A stretch of 64,000 bases of DNA from Cytidiella melzeri (Eukaryota; Basidiomycota; Agaricomycetes; Polyporales; Irpicaceae). This document shows positions 11,801-22,400 of the stretch, piece by piece. The notes beneath the pieces were generated by a model. The model saw nothing but the letters and a program-made list of their open reading frames with translations. It had not been told where the DNA came from and searched no databases. The stretch covers positions 62,001 to 126,000 of the forward strand of contig JABYQR010000074.1 in assembly GCA_022592445.1 (NCBI GenBank), in the 5' to 3' direction. Position 1 is the stretch's first letter. Each line of letters opens with the position of its first letter. The position numbers and the translations under genes are program-made.

Positions 11801-13754
11801 TGGAGAAGCTCTTAGCTCTGTCTGGGGTCAGGGTAGTGTGAACGCCAGCGCAGCTCCGTCCAAGCTTGCCACCCCAATAGACTCACCACGCGGAGCAGCC
11901 GCATCGTACTTCGAGTCGGCACTCTCACAACCAGTGGCGCAAGATCTTGATTATGTCACGCCGGCTGCGCCTGCACCCGAACTCCCTGCCGTGGTCTCAA
12001 AACAACCAAGCCCACCTGCGTCGAAATCTCGCACACCAATTCCAGCCTCAGGCATGGTCACTCCGAGGGCCATCCCACCTGAAGCTGTGCCACCCCCACC
12101 TGAAGTCATCGCAAGCGCTGTTGAGGCAGCTTCCAAGCCTCCGACACCCCCTACCGAGTCGAAGGTCCAGACACCTGCTCCGTCGTCGAAAATACCCACA
12201 CCAGTGGCCACACCCAAGGTCGGTACTCCTGGTGCAACTACCCCCAGAGCACCAGCGTGGGGTGCGTCTTCCAAGGTCTCGACTCCAGCAGCGACTCCCA
12301 AAACTGGTGCGAGTGTGGCCCCCTCGAAGGCTCCTACACCCAAGTCTGCCACTCCTGTTGGTCCCTCGAAGGCTGCTTCGGCGGTCCCGACGCCGAAAGC
12401 AAACACTCCGAAAGCCAACTCTCGAGTACCGTCACCGAGGCCTGATCCGGAGCCTTTGCCCGAACCTCAGGCTGTCACGCCAGAGCCGCCAGCACCACCA
12501 TCTGTGTCTTTCTCTGAGCCGCCTCCAGTCGCTGCTTTTGAACCAGTGGCCAGGTCGCGTCACCCAGATGATGATGCCGTAATCCCACCACGTCCCGAGC
12601 CTGAAAATCCTGTTGAGCCAACAAGTCATAGGGAGTCAACTCATCATGCTGAAGCTCCCGCTTTTACATCGCGCGACCTTCCTCCTTTGACGAGTGTTGG
12701 GGGTAACGATGACCATCGTACAACCGCTCCTTCCTCTGCTGCACCTGGTGGATTGGGTGACCTGTGGGCCTCTGAAGCCAAGCCGGAGACTGCAGGCTTC
12801 GCTGAATTCCTGACGACTGGCTCTCAGTGGGACCAACCCAAGACGCCGTCGTCTGGGCCAGGTAGCAAGAGAGAGTCGGTCGCCACCCCTCAAGGAGGCA
12901 TCGGCGGGAAGTTTGGTATCCCAGGGTTTGGCTGGGGCTCCTCAGCAAAAGCCGCCACGAACTCCTGGGGCATCAGCTCGCTCACCAGTGCGTTTGGTAT
13001 GGGTGCTTCGCAAGAACAACAGCAGAATCAGCAGAGTCAGGCGTCTTCGGGCCTGCCAGGCGCGTTTGACTTTGACTCGCACAACAGTGCGGCGCCTCTC
13101 CATCTGGATCTACCTCCTGCAGGTATAGATCCGGACCAGCCGGTCATTCCCTCCAAGCCATCGACGCCGGGGACACCTGCGACCAAGGGCGCGCAGCGTA
13201 GCGGGAAAAAGGCGGCGAAGGAGGCGAAGAAGAATAGAGAGGAGGGCCTAGAGGACGCTGGCGCTCAACCAAACTCCTCCGCACAGGAGACTCCTGCAGA
13301 CGATGCCCACATAGCCCCGCACGCAGCAGCAGGCGACGATGTTTCCAAGCCTGAGCCTGTCGCTTCCGCTGACCCACCAACAGGCGCCGATAGTGAGAAT
13401 GCAGAGCATTCGCAGGCTCCTGATGAGTTCAGCAGCGCTGTTGAGAATGACGTGGAAGCAGCAGCTCCTGCAGATGGACCCGCAGGTCCGGAGCCTACTG
13501 AAACCGGGGAGCAGGCCGTCGAGGCTGCGGTGGACACAGATGATTTGCAGAAGATGCTGGCAGAGCAGTTGGACAAACCTGATGGCGACGTTGAGGAGGA
13601 CGAGTTTGATTGGGCCCCGACAAAGAAGAAAGGCAAGAAGGGTGCCAAGGGCGCCGCCACTCCTGTTGCTGAGGACATGTCACGCACTGCTTCTAATGCG
13701 ACAGCAGCTTCCAATAAGAAAGCCGCAAAGAAGAATAAGAAAAATGGCAAGTAA
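8831..13754 (+). CDS. Hsp70/HSPA12-like ATPase with very long disordered C-terminal extension
   Basis: Thirteen exons: 8831-8982, 9037-9189, 9243-9624, 9675-9792, 9845-9898, 9952-10132, 10187-10277, 10334-10440, 10496-10700, 10754-10898, 10956-11122, 11188-11201 and 11252-13754. They encode about 1423 residues. The actin-type ATPase motifs are present: LALDIGTTFSGV near residue 20, VADAGGGTLDIS near 238 and VWLVGGFAASPWL near 378, then KAVADGAI. The canonical substrate-binding domain is not evident. The Hsp70 part ends with KIRYGPASIVYNES, where HSPA12-like fungal proteins usually stop. Here the same frame continues for about 820 residues rich in Ser, Pro and Ala with many (S/T)K..TP repeats. 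It ends in an acidic patch and a Lys-rich terminus (NKKAAKKNKKNGK). No in-frame ATG marks a separate gene near the junction. Exon 12 has only 14 nt. The role is probably ATP-dependent chaperone-like, with an unknown client. Confidence 0.82.
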
Positions 13755-14063
13755 ATTCACCAGCCAGCCGAGGAGAGGTTGAAGCAACGCACATTGGTGA
13801 GCCTGACAAGGCCCAAGCTCGCCGTCATGCATGCTTGGAAGTTTTCCTCGTTGATATCTGTAACTGTACCTGTGGTCATTTCCGAGCATTAGCCGCTGTC
13901 TACTACGATATGTTTTACTACTGCTTTATGTACTGCGTCTCATACTGCCTCTTATGCTATATTCATAGACATCGCTGATACTTGGAATATGGTGTGGAAG
14001 GTACTAGTCGTCGAATCAAGGGAGAATAAGTAGTAAAGATATGGCACTGGCCTCAAGTATAGA
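13755..14063. other. Convergent intergenic spacer
   Basis: The 309-bp region between two convergent genes should hold both transcript ends. I see no gene in it. Confidence 0.4.
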
Positions 14064-16094
14064 CTACCGTCGGCCAATGCTTCCGAATGTTCTGCCAGTG
14101 CTACCCGAACCACCTGCTCGCGACGGTGCAAGCAACGCTTCTTTCACAGGCGAAAGTTGAGTAGGAATGTTGAGACTTCCATCGCCCTGTCATAAGATAG
14201 GTCATATCATGATTCCCAACACTGGAGAACGTACGCACCTGAGGTAAAGTTCCCCAGTCGAATGTTGAAGCCTGCGCTGAAGGGAATATATTCCCGATAT
14301 TGATTTTCCGCTTTTTCTTTTTGTGAACAGGTTCTACTTCCTCGCTCTCAGAATCAGTTGGGATGACTTCACGCGACTTGCCCTTGGGAGGAGCTTTCTT
14401 GGCTTTGGGCGCAGCCTTGTCCTTCATTGATGCTTTCTTTGCTTTCTTCTGCGTTGGTTCATCATCCTCGATGTCGACGACCGCAGCCTTCCGCTTCCCA
14501 GGGCGCGGAACAGGCTCTGATCTTTCGTCTACGAACTCGACGTCGGGCGTTGGACTGCGTCTCTTCCTTGCTTTCTTTGGTGCAGCTTTAGCTTGGCTAC
14601 TTTCTGGGGCAGACGCTTTCTTCGATTTTTTTGCAACTGGCTGCTCAACTTCTTCGATCTCGCTATCTTCTTCTGGCCTCGCCGACGCTGGCATCTTCTT
14701 AGTTGTTATTTGCTGCTCAATTTCAGACTCGTCGGAGCCCTCGTCGGTTATCTTGGGCTTCTTGATTCCAGTCACCGGCCTCGGCTTCGGCCGCGATGAA
14801 GGTGTTTCGTTGAACGGCTTCGACGCAGTTTTCGAGCCTGCAGGTTCAGCCTTCTGAGACACAGGATGAGCAGCGCTTACGATGAACGAAACGAATGGTG
14901 TTGTACCTTGGTTTGCTTCGGCACAACTTGAGTTTTCGTCCGTTCGTTGTCTAGCTGAGCACCGAGGACCTTCACTTCTTCGGCGATGTCAACTAGTCTT
15001 TGCTTTAAATTGGCAATTTCGGTATCCTTCTGCTCAAGTTCATCGTCTCGATCTTTGATTGCATCCTGTGCATATTGAGGAACAATGTGAATGTATACGT
15101 TGACGGAATTGCACATACCCCATGTTCCTTCAACGATTCCTTGTATTCCTGCATACGTTTGTGATACTTGTTCTCTCTCTCTTCAATAAGTGTCGTGTAC
15201 TGCTCAACCTGTTCTTTGAGATTCTGAACCTCGGTGTCTAGCTCGATATTCTGCTTCCGCAAATTATTGCTCTCCTCGTATTCTTGCTTCTCTAGGTTCC
15301 TGTACTTCTCCAGCTGACGAAGGAGATCAGAGTTGTTTCGCTCTTCCTCGGCGTACTTTTCTTGCAATTCCGCTAGACTCGATTCAAGCCCTTCGACCTG
15401 CAGATGTACACGCTCCAACGAGCTCGAACTTGCGTGCGAAGACGCGATAAGAGCGGTGTGCTCAGAACGCAGACCGGTAAGGGATTTCTGGGAGAAGTTG
15501 AGTTGGACTTGGGTTAATCAAAGAGGTTTGTGAACGTACCTCAAGCTGACTCCGTTCGCTCCTCATCTCGTGTAATTCGCCTAAGCTCTCCTGTAGCTGA
15601 ATCTTCAGCTCAACGCGCTTCAACCGCTCCTGTTCATGAGACCATTGGGCATCCTCAAGATGATCCTGCAAGTCCACGATTTGATTCTCGGACTCTAGCT
15701 CCTTCGCCTGAAACATGCCAATCTGATAATCCCTCTGCAACCTGGCTAAACGCGCCAAGCGCAACTCCTCCTTCGTCTTGAGCCCATCTGCCTTTTCCTT
15801 CTCCAGTGCGGTTACTATTCGCAGATACGCAATACGCCACAGGTTTTGCAGCGAGTCACCTGCCTGCTTCCATTCTGCTCGCTCCTGTTCGAACTGTTGC
15901 TTGATCTGCTGCAGGTTGTTGTCATGTCGGTGCTTTCCAATGTCTATTTCGGCCTTGAGTTTTAAGATAATTTGCTCCGAAGTGCGATTCTGCATGACTA
16001 GTTCATCGATGTGTGCTTGCTGCTTGGCTACCATAGCTTCCAAAGGTGCGGACGATGGCGTCGAGCGGATTGGTGTAGGAGCTTTGCGGTTCAT
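14064..16094 (-). CDS. Long coiled-coil protein with basic nuclear-type C-terminus
   Basis: Five exons, complement(join(14064-14186, 14239-14853, 14907-15065, 15119-15487, 15540-16094)), encode 606 residues; all phases are 0. Residues 20-360 are almost continuous coiled coil with heptad Leu/Glu/Lys/Gln patterns (for example ELDTEVQNLKEQVEQYTTLI). Residues 360-565 form a Lys/Ser/Pro/Glu-rich disordered tail with several nuclear-localisation-like patches such as KKARKRRSPTP and HKKKKRKINIG. The last 45 residues look conserved: FDWGTLPQ, then IPTQLSPVK, ending TFGSIGRR. The shape suggests a spindle, kinetochore or chromosome-associated protein, but I cannot name a family. It is transcribed divergently from the next gene across 242 bp. 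Confidence 0.75.
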
Positions 16095-16336
16095 CGTCGA
16101 CAGTAGGCAAAGTGCGATGTTGAATACCAAGCTGAATAATCTGGAGTAGAAACTTGTTATATTTGTGAGCTCAGGTAGCTAGGGAGCGAACATAGTAGAG
16201 TGGGCAAGGAGCGTGTAATTAATCGCGTCGTCGGCTCGTCGCGTGTATTTCGCGTCAACTGACCGTGAAGCAGCACGTGATCCCGCCTGCCCGCCCTGCG
16301 CCCCGCTTGCTCAGGTTGTTCACAAAGCCATCTCCA
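16095..16336. promoter_or_regulatory. Divergent promoter region
   Basis: The 242 bp between the ATG at 16094 (minus) and the ATG at 16337 (plus) must serve both genes. An upstream in-frame ATG at 16265 would shorten it to 170 bp. No clear TATA box is visible. Confidence 0.4.
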
Positions 16337-17199
16337 ATGTCGCCTACGAAAACCCCGGCTCGCGATATAAAAGTCCGGGTGCCTCGACACAATAGCCAGA
16401 GAATAGGACCGACGTTTACTGCACATGTAGAATCACTGGCAAAGAAGCAGAAGAAGCGGGTGGACATCCGCCAAACAGCGTACGACCCCACCAGTATATT
16501 CGCTCAGGCAATTGTAAGTATGTCTCAGACGACTTCTCATGCTCGCAGTTAGGATGCAGACTTGCTCTAGGATAGTGCTTCTGAGTGGAACTCTCTGCTG
16601 TTGACGGCTCGAGCGGATCGTGGCCCGCAATGGGACATTGGCACACAGCAGTATGTAATGCGCATATGCTCTTCCACAAGCCTCTCATATTTCAAGCCAG
16701 GTATCACGTCGACGAACATTCCACCTTGTACTACGACCCGACTCCCTTACGAGAGCATGAGAAGGAGAGTAAGGCTTCTGCTGAGGAAACCGAGAAGAAA
16801 GAGCAGCGTCCTGCCATGCCACCTCCTGAGCACATAACCGCAGAAGTTTCGCCACAACTGCGCCGTAACCCAAGCTCCATGTCGGCAGGCTCGGGCTCTA
16901 TGCATTTCTCCCCCAGACAACCGGGTCCGTACAATCCTCAAGGGATGGGATTCAACAATATGCCAAGAGTACCTCCTTCCCAATTCTACGGCAATGGTGA
17001 CCACGGAATGCCATCGCCAATGCGCATGAGTGGCATGGGTATGCCTGTGGGAGACATGGGAGGTATGGGGGGAATGCCTATGGGGGGAATGGGCGGTATG
17101 GGGCCTATGGGCATGGGTTCTCCTGATGCGAGGAGAGGTCTTAGACGTGGGATGAGTATGGGCGAGGAGGGATATGGGATGGGTGGTGGCATGCATTGA
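16337..17199 (+). CDS. Conserved hypothetical protein with Met/Gly-rich C-terminus
   Basis: Three exons (16337-16513, 16571-16650, 16701-17199) encode 251 residues. An upstream in-frame ATG at 16265 would add 24 residues; the inner ATG is preferred because the extra segment is Pro/Arg-rich and unlike the rest. The N-terminal half has conserved-looking pieces (HVESLAKKQKKR, GPQWDIGTQQYHVDEHSTLY). From about residue 130 it becomes low complexity, and residues 180-250 are a Met/Gly/Pro mosaic such as MGGMGGMPMGGMGG. No domain is recognisable. Met-rich tails occur in copper-handling proteins and in condensate-forming proteins, but there are no Cys or His clusters here to support metal binding. 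Confidence 0.65.
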
Positions 17200-17833
17200 T
17201 CCAAGACTCTGTGCGTTCTCTGTTTCTTCTTTCCTGCTGTCTCGCTGTGTATAATTTCGGAGATCGTCAACTCCTTGAGTCCGTGGCGTACCTGCGGTCC
17301 TCGATGCACTATTCTTGACTTCTCCAATGTTTATACCCTACAAGATGATAAGCGCCTGCCTCGTGGTGAGCACAACACACAGTGAAGGCAGTGCAACAAG
17401 CATCGGCGAAATCAACAGGCCTCTACCGTTCATAGATTGCTGTTGCGCATCGATGTGATATATGTACGTAATCAGATTGTGCTGCCGTTCAATTGATGTC
17501 CCTCGCTGACGCGAAAGGCAGTGTTCGACCATCACTTGTGCCGCGACAGAATCCAATCCTCACCCCGCGCAGGCAGTGTATCCCCCCTTCGGTGCGAAAC
17601 AAAACACGATACAGCATGAGTTATTCAGACATGAGTGGCGATATGCACCTCAGTATTGCTGTGCGTCTGCCCGCCTGCTCGCCATCGCCGACTTGCAAAT
17701 TTTGCACGTAAGGGGGGAGACGAGCTCGGTGTACGCGAAAGGAAAATCGCTTAAATATGCTTAGATTAACGGTGGCTAGACTCAGTCTCGCATCGCACTG
17801 ACTTTCCCCACTTCTCTACCCCTCATTTCTGAC
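17200..17833. other. Intergenic, no gene seen
   Basis: A 0.63-kb region holding the 3' flank of the Met/Gly-rich gene and the promoter of the first DUF6533 gene. Open frames here are short and composition-biased. Confidence 0.4.
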
Positions 17834-19664
17834 ATGTCCAACTCAACAAGCAGCTATACTCCTGAAGATATCGCAGGCCTTCAAGCCATGTACGTCAAAT
17901 TAGCACACATACTTTATCAGGTAATTGACCTTGCACAGTCAAGTGGGCAACTTCATAAACATCGCGTTAATGTGTACGTATATTACTTCTGCATTCTTCA
18001 ACTATTGCTTATCCTGGTGATCACTGTAGTTGTGGTCCTTTATGACGTTGTCATTACATTCGGCCAGGAGATAGAAGTGATATGGTGTTATGGGACTCGG
18101 GGAAAGAATACAATTGCCGCGTCGATTCTCTTCCTTGCCAATCGATACCTCGCCATCCTGTATGGTATTGTTGGCTTTGTAGCGGGTACAGTGCCTCTGG
18201 TACGCGGTTTTGTGCTGTTCGCGCTTATTTTGAAACTGACTCACATTTTTCTAGACGTAGGTTCTACAACCCAGTGATTTTTTTCGCATCGCTGAGGATA
18301 TGAATAATCACAGGACGACGTGTACTGCTGTCACTCGATTAACAGAGGCGATTGTTTTAGGTCTCATACTATGCTTTGCTCGTACGTCTCTTTATGCCAT
18401 CTTGAACGAGCACTAACCTTAATTCTACCAGTGATTTCTGCGTATCGTGTGTATGCGTTGCAAGTCTGGAAGTGTCAACTACTAGCCGCTCTGGTTTTCC
18501 TCCTGAATTTAGTCCCTTTCACCATTAATCTGGTACGTCGCAACCGGCAATCGTTTTGTTTGATGGTTCTGAAAAATTGTCACAGTACGCTTTCACTCGG
18601 TACACGCCTGCGGCGATAGGGCCGTCGTTCTCGCCTTGTGCAGTAATTGACCCGCTCGCCCCAGCTCTTGAAATACAGTACGTAGCCCCTTCCAATCATC
18701 AATACGTTCTCTTACCCGACTTAGGTGTATGTTCATCATCAGCCAATACCATGCAACATATTGATTGACTGATGTGTAGTCGTTCGCGCATGCCGTCTGT
18801 CCGCCATTGCCGCAGACGCTTTGGTCTTGCTTCTAACTCTTGCGAAGACCGTTCCAAATTGGATTGAAGCACGCAAATTGAAGATCGCTGTACCATTGTC
18901 GACCGCTTTGATACAGGATGGTGCGTTATCAGTCACACGTTGCATGTATTTGGCCTCACCGTACGCCTTTACTTCAGGCTCGGCATATTTCTGGTTAGTA
19001 CCCGATATAGAAATACTCGCGCGAGGCTGACATCTTCTACAGCGTTCTCCTGATCATGAACATATTTCAGATGATCACGTTCGCGGTTTGGGTGAGTGTA
19101 GTTACTGGTAATTCAATAATGTCACTCAAAATTGTTGTCAGGAAACCGAATTCTTGACAACATTCATCTACATGTAAGTGCCCTCATCATTCGCGTCATG
19201 AGCCAGACATAACGTTGCAGTCAAGATTGACCCCAGTACTCTCGTGCCGGCTCATACTCAACCTTCGCCAAGTCAACAACAAATCTGCCGATCAAGACTT
19301 TGATAGCCATCTTCTCTACCAACTTGACGCGCAACATGATCTTGAATCGCAGGCTGTCGAGAAGAAACTGCCAAATGCCTCCTCATTCAACGAGATGGGT
19401 TTCGGCAACCTTAATCTAGATGCTTTCGACAACATCACAACCTCACCGAGCGACTTGAGCAGCAGCAGTGAAGGGTGCCCGAGCAAAGCCCCTTCTCTTC
19501 AAGATGCTCGCTTCCCCGACATAAGTCTCAACGCCTTGCAGGCCGATTCGTCGGATTCGTCAACAGACCTTAGCCAGATGTCATCCTCAGCTAAGCAGGA
19601 CAACGAGATACAAGAGGTTCACCCTTCCCCTCGAGAATTACCAGGGGTCGTGCTAATCACTTGA
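17834..19664 (+). CDS. DUF6533-type seven-helix membrane protein, copy 1
   Basis: The start is the ATG at 17834. Clear exons are 17834-17889, 17939-17973, 18030-18199, 18346-18381, 18432-18532 and 18586-18677, with more 3' exons from about 18780 to the stop at 19664. The N-terminal domain carries the DUF6533 pattern: VLYDVVITFGQEIEVIW, then LFLANRYLAILYG. Later helices read GLILCFA, SAYRVYALQVW and LLLTLAKTVPNW, and LTPVLSCRLILNLR closes the membrane part. The tail of about 130 residues is soluble and Ser/Asp-rich. The segment 18200-18345, where the loop after helix 2 should lie, gives no clean in-frame splice solution. The 3' end may instead splice at about 19616 to an exon ending QDWL. The function of the family is unknown; it is often described as GPCR-like. 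Copy 2 lies downstream in the same direction. Confidence 0.7.
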
Positions 19665-20318
19665 CTGGTTTAGATACAGGACTGGCTTTAACCACAAACG
19701 CTGCTCGTGGACGCGCATCTAGATGGATAGGTGAACTAGAAATTGTATCATACTAAATAACGTCATATGTCATGAACACGCGGAAACGCTCGTCTAATGT
19801 TCACAAAACGCCGGGATCAGCATCATGAAACATGTTAGACATTCGGCTTTACTGGAACTCTCTTCACCGCCGTTGTCCTTGTATTACTTCGCGCAGCGCT
19901 GACCAGCATGCTGTATCTGCCATCATTGTGTTCCTGTTCCCGAAGATCTTCCTTATGCAGCTCATCCCTTGACGCAAGAGCGCTGATTATTGGGATTACG
20001 CTGGCAAACGTGTGTCCATTTTTCCAGGAACAGGTCTTCAAGCGGCGACGGGAATACTCCGCGCTAGATTGAAAGTGAAAATCAGGACTCCCGCATGTGA
20101 GCCCCTTGTACTTTAGATGATGACACACAGGTTTGCCGCCACAATGCTGAATGTGCTCTAGTGGCTGATGTTGGTGACACCTATCATGGCAGTGCGCTCC
20201 CGCTTGTCCCGGACACGCTATGAGGGCCGCTGGCGTACACAGTTCCCGCCTATAAAATGCGAGGCTGAAACTCCGAGCACGGTAAACACATACCCACAGG
20301 AAACCTGCGTCACCGAAC
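19665..20318. other. Intergenic between the DUF6533 copies
   Basis: This 0.65-kb spacer contains the promoter of copy 2 with a TATA-like box. No further gene is supported. Confidence 0.4.
20251..20257 (+). promoter_or_regulatory. TATA-like box of DUF6533 copy 2
   Basis: TATAAAA lies 62 nt upstream of the ATG at 20319. Position and sequence fit a fungal core promoter. Confidence 0.55.
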
Positions 20319-22161
20319 ATGTCGAACTCCTCAGCAAACAACTACAGCGATGCTGACATTGCAGTTCTGCAAGCCATGTACGTTTTCACAAGATGCACAT
20401 GGTATAGGGTCTCACTGAATAGATATTATGGTTGGCAGCCGGACCGACAACTACATCAATGTTGCTCTGTTAGGTACGTTCGTGTTTGAGTGCTCACCAT
20501 TATCCCTGACATATCGTGCATCAGCTGTGGCCGTGTACGAGTACGCAATTACGTTCCTGCAAGAAGCAGAAGCTATTTCTTCCTTCCTCCAAAGAGGGAA
20601 GAATTCAGCTCCAGCCGCGGCCCTTTTCCTCGCTAACCGATACGTCGGACTTTTGTATGGCGTCGTTGGTTTCATCGCGGGCGTTATTCCAACGGCTAGT
20701 GTTCTTGCGTTGCTTAATGGCGTTGCGAGCTGACATAATTCCTTTCACAGAGGTGCGTGGTAATGTGTATATGGAGCTATACATTGGCTTGACACTTCGA
20801 ACGTGGTAGGTCAAGCTGTACTGTCAACACTCGATTCATAGAGGTGATTTTATTATCACTCATGCTTTGCTTTGCTTGTACGTGTTTTCATAGCTCTTCT
20901 GTGCGGTGTGACGCTGAACTACATTACAGTCTTTTCCTGCTTTCGATTATATGCACTCCGAGTCTGCAAATACAAACCGTTAAGTGGTTTAGTACTACTG
21001 TTGAACCTTGTACCATTCAGCGTAAATCTAGTATGTTTCATCTGCCCAGCGTTGTGGGACTTGGCACATTAACTGATCATCTCTCAGTACATGTATATTC
21101 TCAGCACGCCGGCACTTATTGGGCCTTCGTACTATCCCTGCTTGATAGATAACCCAGTCAGCGCAGAGCTCGAGAGAATGTTCGTCTGTTCCGCTCTACT
21201 AGACGCATTCATTGCTGAATAAAGCATAGATGTAGGTCATATCTTTACTCATCTACCTTCTATAGGTAGCTAACTCTAGCTTAGTTGTTTATGCATGCCG
21301 GCTATCGTCGGTCGCCTCCGATTCGATTGTAGTACTTGCAATCCTGGCGTCGACGGTTCCACAATGGCTCGAGGCAAGGACATTGAAGATGAAGGTCTAT
21401 TTAACGACAGCTGTCTTGAGCGATGGTACGTTACCTCCGTGCCTTGATACACACGAAGCTCAGCTGAGCATATGTCTTCAACGACATCCAAGGTTCCGCA
21501 TACTTCCTGTCAGTACAAACTCCACGCTCACCTTCATTGTCAGATTTCTGACTGGGGTTTTTTAGTGTTCTCCTCGTCATGAACGTCTTTCAAATCATCA
21601 CTTTCTCGCTATGGGTGCGTCTTGCAGTTCGCTTTGCGCTGCAAACCAACTGACAGAATTTAGGAGGAAGAGTACTTGACCACGTTCATATACTTGTAAG
21701 AGCACCTTTATCTCGAGAAAATCAGGTTCTTCTAACTGCTCAGATTGACACCGGTCCTATCATGCCGGATTATGTTCAACCTCCGCAGTGCGTTGAGCAA
21801 CCGCTCTCCGTACGATGATATCTGGAGTCGCACCTCGCAGGAAGAGCTTCAATTCAGCGGGGTGATACACTTTTCTTCGCACCGCGACAATTCGGCTGTT
21901 CGAAAAAATACTATGAGCACAATGGCAGACATGTTGTACGACACTGCTGTTGGGAATAGCGAAGAGTCTTGTACGAGTTCCATCGTTGAGGGGGCCGAGT
22001 CGCTCGGTTCATGTTTGGACGCTACGAACGATGTGCCTACCTATACCAGAGAGCATCGTTCGATGAACGTTATAGAGGAGGTGCGTTTGTCATACAGCAT
22101 TCGATGCGATCATTGCTCACATCGGCGGTGCTGTGTGGTACAGGTAGAACTTCGGGTTTGA
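20319..22161 (+). CDS. DUF6533-type seven-helix membrane protein, copy 2
   Basis: The gene mirrors copy 1: exon 1 is 20319-20377 and exon 2 is 20439-20473, which is 35 nt in both copies; exon 3 starts at 20525. Matching blocks include RTDNYINVALL, EYAITFLQEAEAIS, LFLANRYVGLLYGVVGF, FRLYALRVCKYK, LLNLVPFSVNLV, LAILASTVPQWLEA and LTPVLSCRIMFNLR. As in copy 1, the part after helix 2 (about 20700-20840) has no clean in-frame exon before the helix-3 exon that starts at an acceptor near 20842. The last intron (22081-22143, 63 nt) is a multiple of three without a stop, so it may be retained or spliced. The function is unknown. Tandem placement and shared intron phases indicate duplication. Confidence 0.68.
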
Positions 22162-22400
22162 TTGGAGAACCATAAGAAGTGAACGGAATAATGATCATGT
22201 TCGCCTTCAAATTATCTATTTATGAATCGAGCTGTACCAGAGAACATATATTGAAGACGGTACAGTAGTATAATTTTGCCATAGTACTAGTAGTAGTTAG
22301 TAAAGAAGTTGTTGTGCGCAAGAAGGGTGTTCCAAATAAAACCAAACATCCCGCCGATCACTTCTTTATCGGCGGTTGCAATAAACTTGTGGAAAGTGCG

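Noticed and set aside
11951..12418. Minus-strand frame of 155 codons, Gly/Ala/Val-rich
   Set aside because: Antisense to the Ser/Pro/Thr tail of the Hsp70-like gene, caused by its biased composition.
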